From NCBI GenBank assembly GCA_958453935.1, contig CAUDZT010000031.1:1-26973 (forward strand): a stretch of DNA of 26,973 bases, written 5' to 3'. How positions within the stretch are numbered: the stretch's first letter is position 1; each line of letters starts with the position of its first letter. The translations under genes and the position numbers were made by a program. Origin of the DNA: an uncultured Collinsella sp. (GTDB taxonomy: Bacteria > Actinomycetota > Coriobacteriia > Coriobacteriales > Coriobacteriaceae). The notes beneath the pieces are model-generated. The model worked only from the letters and a program-made list of their open reading frames with translations. It was not told the origin of the DNA and did no database searches. This document shows positions 23,535-26,973 of the stretch, in pieces.

Positions 23535-23993
23535 AACCAAGACTATTGACATTTTCTTCCGCATACGTGATTTGACGACGATCCCTCTATACAGGTGATG
23601 GAACGATTGGGATTTCGAACCAGCGTTCTCTGGTTGTAGCGGATTGGTCGACAACCATCTAGGAAAGCGCGTCGTGGGCACGCAAAGCCTGTTATAGGCA
23701 TGGTAACGCCCACGGTTGTTGCAACTAAGACGAATATCACCGAGGCTGCTGTTAAGAAGCCGATCGAGCCGAAGACTGACGTGGTAACCGTTGCGAAGTT
23801 TTCTGAGACCGTCGATGATGACTCGGTTGGCATGCCTCTGGTGCTGGTGTTGTTGGAGGCGCTTTTAATTACTGTAGAGGCTTCGGTTTAAATCAAGGAA
23901 TCGAACCGGTTTCCACATCAATAGAATGCGCTGACCGCATATGACGTATCGATATGGGCATGGTATTGCGTTTTTTAATTTGCGGCCACAAAG
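23535..23993. other. Intergenic stretch, probably decayed
   Basis: No gene here is well supported. An open frame at 23700-23891 (plus) encodes a Val/Thr-rich 63-residue sequence without a ribosome binding site, and its antisense frame is also open. A hairpin AACCAG/CTGGTT lies at 23618-23635. Two TCGAACC stretches, near 23616 and 23903, recall tRNA T-arms, but no cloverleaf forms. Confidence 0.45.
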
Positions 23994-24380
23994 ATGCCTT
24001 TTGCAAAGCGAAAGGGCTATCTTGCCCGCGCCGTGCGTCCGGGTAACTTTAGCGCCGTGACGGGCACCTGCCAGATGGTCCGACGCAACGTATTTGAGCG
24101 GGTCGGCGGCTATAACGAGGAATTCGCGGTTGGTTTTAACGGCGCAGACTTTTGCTTGCGCGTATGGGAGGCGAGCTACCGCACCATCTTTACGCCCTAT
24201 GCCGAGCTGTATCACTACGAGTTCACCTCGCGCGGCAGGGAAGAGGCCAACGAAGAAAAGCTGCGCCGCTGGAAGCGCGAACAGGCCCTGTTCATCCAGC
24301 GCTGGGCGGAGTTCTTCCTCGATGGCGACTCCTGGCTCGGACCAAACCCATCCTCCGACAGTGAGTACTTCTCGCTTTAG
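23994..24380 (+). pseudogene. Truncated second copy of the glycosyltransferase C-terminus
   Basis: The frame encodes the last 120 or so residues of the two-domain glycosyltransferase: NFSAVTGTCQMVRRNVFERV, FAVGFNGADFCLRVWEA and SRGREEANEEKLRRWKREQA, ending SDSEYFSL. Everything before about residue 705 of the parent is missing, and homology starts abruptly near 24005. It lacks the donor-binding part of a GT2 domain and cannot be an active enzyme. The differences from copy 1 outside the near-identical 112 bp show that it came from a diverged paralog, not a recent simple duplication. Confidence 0.85.
24184..24295 (+). repeat. Direct repeat, copy 2 (glycosyltransferase 3' end)
   Basis: This copy matches 19219-19330 at 111 of 112 positions. 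The much lower identity on both sides suggests gene conversion, or strong conservation of this coding segment. Confidence 0.9.
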
Positions 24381-24430
24381 AGAGGAGTGGTGCCAAGGTT
24401 CGGTATAAGGTGCTCAAGAGCTGTGGAGGC
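24377..24430 (-). pseudogene. Possible 3' remnant of a second P-loop ATPase copy
   Basis: Read on the minus strand, the end ALEHLIPNLGTTPL and its stop aligns with TISESLPKLGITSR of the ATPase at 19412. Both end in the same tail-to-tail position against the glycosyltransferase stop codon. About 24 of the first 33 bases match. If real, the glycosyltransferase-ATPase pair once existed twice. The match is short, so this is tentative. Confidence 0.42.
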
Positions 24431-24463
24431 GTTGGGCTTTGCTACACTGCTGGTGTTTGATTC

Positions 24464-24685
24464 GTGGAGATCGCGTCTTGCTTTGCCAAAAGCAACTGGC
24501 GAGATTATTCTGACGATGAAGCCCCAGCCGCCTCTGATGCAAGCGAAACATTGGGGCATTTTGCTGTATTTCGCGGCCGTGAGCTTAGGCGAATTACGAC
24601 GAATTGCCTGCTTCAGGAATTTTTCGTGTCACAGGTGCTTGCGTTGTTTGGGGCGCTGCTTATTGATTTAAAAGCTAAAGTTTAA
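24464..24685 (+). CDS. Hypothetical small protein or gene fragment
   Basis: The 73-residue frame starts with GTG 24464, without a good ribosome binding site. It has an acidic N-terminal half (NWRDYSDDEAPAASDASETL) and a hydrophobic C-terminal helix (FFVSQVLALFGALLIDL) that could span or bind the membrane. GCTACACT just upstream (24441-24448) resembles a -10 box. It could be the surviving start of a longer gene. No family recognised. Confidence 0.35.
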   Translation: MEIASCFAKSNWRDYSDDEAPAASDASETLGHFAVFRGRELRRITTNCLLQEFFVSQVLALFGALLIDLKAKV

Positions 24686-24734
24686 CGCTGCGTCAATGGA
24701 AGAACGAAATAAAGCCCGCTGAGTACGCCTGCTA

Positions 24735-24787
24735 TCTTTTATAGGAGCAGTCTCCCATCTGCTTTTATAACAATTCTCTTTTATAAC
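24735..24787. repeat. Three CTTTTATA direct repeats
   Basis: CTTTTATA occurs three times within about 53 bp upstream of the amidase gene, the last two followed by AAC or AAC-like bases. Regular spacing is not exact. It may be a regulator binding array or simple AT-rich sequence. Confidence 0.3.
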
Positions 24788-24791
24788 TGGA

Positions 24792-24821
24792 CTTCCGATG
24801 CGGAAGAGATTGTAAGATAAT
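24792..24821 (+). promoter_or_regulatory. Predicted amidase promoter with overlapping dyad
   Basis: TTCCGA (24793-24798), 17 bp and GATAAT (24816-24821) form a plausible promoter about 38 bp before the amidase start. A perfect dyad CTTCCG-ATG-CGGAAG (24792-24806) covers the -35 box and could be an operator. Confidence 0.4.
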
Positions 24822-24859
24822 GCAACATTAGTATCATTATTTGTGATGGGGGATACGAT

Positions 24860-26973
24860 ATGAAAAAGGCATTGCGTGCCTCAGCAGCGTTTTCTTTAGC
24901 TGCTCTCTTGACGATTTCGCCCTTGATGAGTCCTGTAGCCGCTGCTTATGCTGTGAATAGCGTACGATCAGTGAATATTACATCAGATGCGGCGTCCGCA
25001 GACGGTGGCGTAGCTTCACGTGACGAGGGCCCTGCCGACGGAGACATGACTGTCGAGCAGTCGTTGCCGGTGGATGTTGACGAGGCGGCTGATGAGGATT
25101 TCGGTGCAGATGCTTCTTTGGTTGAACCGCAAGCCGAATCGACTGATTCTTCCTTCCAATATATATATATTGGCTACCCGAACCTTATCAGTGGGGCTGA
25201 CCAAGTCGTCGCGTTTGCAACTCCTAATGACAGCGATACCATCGCCTCCGCAACGCTAAACTATGTGAGCGCCAACGGAGTTCAGGGAGCTGTTAATGCT
25301 TCCGCGCAGGCTGTAAATTCTGCCGCATTTACATTTGGCTCGAAGCTAGATCTCAATACATACTTTCTGACTTCAATAACCTATGTTCTGCAGGGCGACG
25401 ATGCTGAACATGAGATTGATCTCTCTGACAGGGATTATTCTTTTGCGGTTGTTGAGAGCTCTGCTAATTCCGAGGGCACTTCCGTTTACTATGCAGACGG
25501 CGAAGGTAATGCTGTTGAGGCTCAATCCATCAAACAGGCGTTGGAGTGTGCCGATTCACCGGACGGCATTTCTACTTATGCTGCGCGCTCGGCTCGAAAA
25601 AACGTACGGGTAATTGCCCTTGATGCTGGCCATGGCGGCACTGATCCCGGTGCGCAAGGAAATGGAAAGAGTGAAGCGGATCTAACTTGGAAGATTGTTG
25701 CTGCTTGCAAGAATAAGCTTGAGGCGTATGGTTTTAAAGTCGTTCTTGCGCGCGAGCAAAGCGGTGGCTACTCCGGAAATGATTACCTTTATCGTGTCCA
25801 ACGATGCGTGAGTCAAGGTGCGCAGGCCTTTGTTAGCTTCCATATTAATTCCGGTTCGCCTGTTGCCCATGGCGCTGAGGTATATGCCCCCACTGCCAAT
25901 GAATATGATTACACGCAAGTTTCCGTCGAGCTCGCGAATAAAGTTATGAACAACCTCGCTTCTATGGGGCTCAGCTATCGCGGTGTATTCCAGATGGAAG
26001 TCGGAGATGAGTTCGCGGTCATCCGTTGTGCCCGCGAACAAGGTATTCCCGGCATCCTAATCGAGCATGGCTTTATTTCTAATGCGGGGGACGTGTTGAA
26101 TTATTTTAGCGATGAGGGCTGTAGGCGTCTTGGCGAAGCCGATGCCGATGCGATCATTGCGCAATTTCCTAAGTCAACTTGGCTCGACTATTCTTCCGTA
26201 TTCGATGCTAATTACTATTTGTCGCATTATCCCGACGTTGCCAAAGCTACGGCTGGAAATAGCGATTTAGCTCTAGACCATTTTATTAACTATGGCATGA
26301 GCGAAGGTAGGCGCGGCTCTGCCACTTTTGATGTACAGAGTTATTTTAATGAGTATCCAGATTTAAGAGCTGCCTTTGGCTTTGATTTAGTTAAGTACTA
26401 TGAGCATTACGTTACGGCAGGAAAAGCAGAAGGAAGGCATGGGACCGGATGCTCAAAGATCGAGGGATACGCTACGACTATCAATGGTGTTGATTATTCA
26501 TCCGTCTATGATCCCTCATTTTATCTATCGAATAACAAAGATATTCGCAACGCTTTTTCTAAACGAAGCCCCGCTGGCGTTGTAATGATTGACGATGCTG
26601 CCGTGCTGCGCCATTTCGTCAGCTGCGGCATGGCTGAGGGCCGGCGCGGGAGCGAGTCCTTCGACGTGCTGAGCTATTACAACAGATACCCCGACCTGCG
26701 TCGCGCGTTCGGTGCCAACCTCACCGCTCTTTATGGCCATTACCTCAGCAGCGGTCGCGCTGAGGGGAGGATTGCGATCGGATGTGATTCCCTCGCGGGC
26801 GCTGTCGTTTCGCAGGGCGGTACCGATTATTCCCCCGTTTACGATTTCCACTTCTATACCTCCAACAACGGTGACGTCCTGAACGCCTTTACAGCCGTCA
26901 AGGGCGGTTTGAGGTTCGTTGACGATGCTGCCGTGCTGCGCCATTTCGTCAGCTGCGGCATGGCTGAGGGCCG
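24860..26973 (+). CDS. Secreted N-acetylmuramoyl-L-alanine amidase with C-terminal repeats (partial)
   Basis: The gene runs off the window; 704 residues are seen. A signal peptide (1-29) is followed by an Ig-like or spacer region (about 60-240). The Amidase_3 domain spans about 252-433. Zinc ligands are His258 (DAGHGG), Glu272 and His328 (SFHINSG), and the catalytic Glu402 is in LIEHGFIS. It should cut the bond between MurNAc and L-alanine in peptidoglycan outside the cell. From about residue 444 come repeats of 102-110 residues built on FDANYYLSHYPDV, HFINYGMSEGRRGS, YPDLRAAFG and SGRAEGR motifs, probably a wall- or glycan-binding stalk. GGGGGA lies 7 nt before the ATG. DNA from about 26580 on is clearly GC-richer than the rest. 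Confidence 0.93.
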   Translation, partial: MKKALRASAAFSLAALLTISPLMSPVAAAYAVNSVRSVNITSDAASADGGVASRDEGPADGDMTVEQSLPVDVDEAADEDFGADASLVEPQAESTDSSFQYIYIGYPNLISGADQVVAFATPNDSDTIASATLNYVSANGVQGAVNASAQAVNSAAFTFGSKLDLNTYFLTSITYVLQGDDAEHEIDLSDRDYSFAVVESSANSEGTSVYYADGEGNAVEAQSIKQALECADSPDGISTYAARSARKNVRVIALDAGHGGTDPGAQGNGKSEADLTWKIVAACKNKLEAYGFKVVLAREQSGGYSGNDYLYRVQRCVSQGAQAFVSFHINSGSPVAHGAEVYAPTANEYDYTQVSVELANKVMNNLASMGLSYRGVFQMEVGDEFAVIRCAREQGIPGILIEHGFISNAGDVLNYFSDEGCRRLGEADADAIIAQFPKSTWLDYSSVFDANYYLSHYPDVAKATAGNSDLALDHFINYGMSEGRRGSATFDVQSYFNEYPDLRAAFGFDLVKYYEHYVTAGKAEGRHGTGCSKIEGYATTINGVDYSSVYDPSFYLSNNKDIRNAFSKRSPAGVVMIDDAAVLRHFVSCGMAEGRRGSESFDVLSYYNRYPDLRRAFGANLTALYGHYLSSGRAEGRIAIGCDSLAGAVVSQGGTDYSPVYDFHFYTSNNGDVLNAFTAVKGGLRFVDDAAVLRHFVSCGMAEG
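26590..26973 (+). repeat. 330-bp coding repeat with exact 54-bp core
   Basis: Positions 26590-26643 recur exactly at 26920-26973, the window end, so the true repeat may be longer. The 330-bp period equals 110 codons and keeps the frame. Earlier repeat units from about 26190 encode similar protein but differ in DNA and are AT-richer. Confidence 0.9.

Noticed and set aside
23543..23891. Small overlapping frames at 23543-23833 (minus) and 23700-23891 (plus)
   Set aside because: Neither has a ribosome binding site, both overlap each other, and the region around them looks decayed.
23595..23930. tRNA-like T-arm sequences (TCGAACC near 23616 and 23903)
   Set aside because: No acceptor, D or anticodon stems pair properly on either strand, and the T-stem itself has only two pairs at the second site.
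25156..25173. Perfect 18-bp palindrome CCAATATATATATATTGG
   Set aside because: It lies inside the amidase coding sequence and results from an alternating AT run coding Tyr-Ile-Tyr-Ile; no reason to see a binding site.
1..26973. CRISPR arrays, IS elements, integrases, rRNA
   Set aside because: No regularly spaced short repeats, transposase or recombinase motifs, or rRNA-like sequence were seen on either strand.

Overview
The window looks like chromosomal DNA of a Coriobacteriia gut bacterium, most probably Collinsella or a close relative. This is inferred from high-GC codon use in the core genes, a SUF operon in the order C-B-D-S-U beside an Rrf2-type regulator, LPXTG-type surface proteins, and a glycosyltransferase cluster that uses TTG and GTG starts. 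No 16S gene or other taxonomic marker is present, so the genus is an inference.

Layout. (1) 1-597 has no convincing gene but carries a long imperfect inverted repeat and hairpins. (2) 661-5906, minus strand: the complete Fe-S cluster assembly operon sufC-sufB-sufD-sufS-sufU, ending in a strong terminator at 598-631. (3) 5907-6560: a divergent control region with two kinds of palindrome, then an Fe-S-type Rrf2 regulator. (4) 6569-7262: a MntA-HepT (MNT/HEPN) toxin-antitoxin-like pair. (5) 7400-9208: a secreted, sortase-anchored protein with a possible wall-hydrolase domain. (6) 9409-11208: an AAA-ATPase-like protein with a degenerate C-terminal nuclease region. (7) 11229-12248, minus: a galactofuranosyltransferase-like GT2. 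(8) 12505-19415, plus: five glycosyltransferases; four form an A-B-A'-B' series and the last carries two GT2 domains. (9) 19412-24460: an AT-richer accessory segment. It holds a two-gene P-loop ATPase/DUF4869-type unit, with the ATPase frameshifted at a G6 tract, a HEPN-like protein, decayed gene pieces, an acyltransferase, and a truncated second copy of the 3' end of the last glycosyltransferase. (10) 24860-26973, plus: a secreted N-acetylmuramoyl-L-alanine amidase with C-terminal repeats, cut by the window end.

How the parts work together. The suf genes build Fe-S clusters on the SufBCD scaffold with sulfur from SufS-SufU. The cluster-sensing Rrf2 protein probably reads Fe-S status and represses itself and suf through the palindromes between them. 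The glycosyltransferases and the acyltransferase probably build and decorate a cell-wall or capsular polysaccharide, and the amidase and the anchored protein act on or sit in the same envelope. The segment at 19.4-24.4 kb looks like a recombination hot spot. It lies between two near-identical glycosyltransferase 3' ends, and it contains the least understood material: a conserved-looking ATPase/DUF4869 pair beside a HEPN-motif protein.
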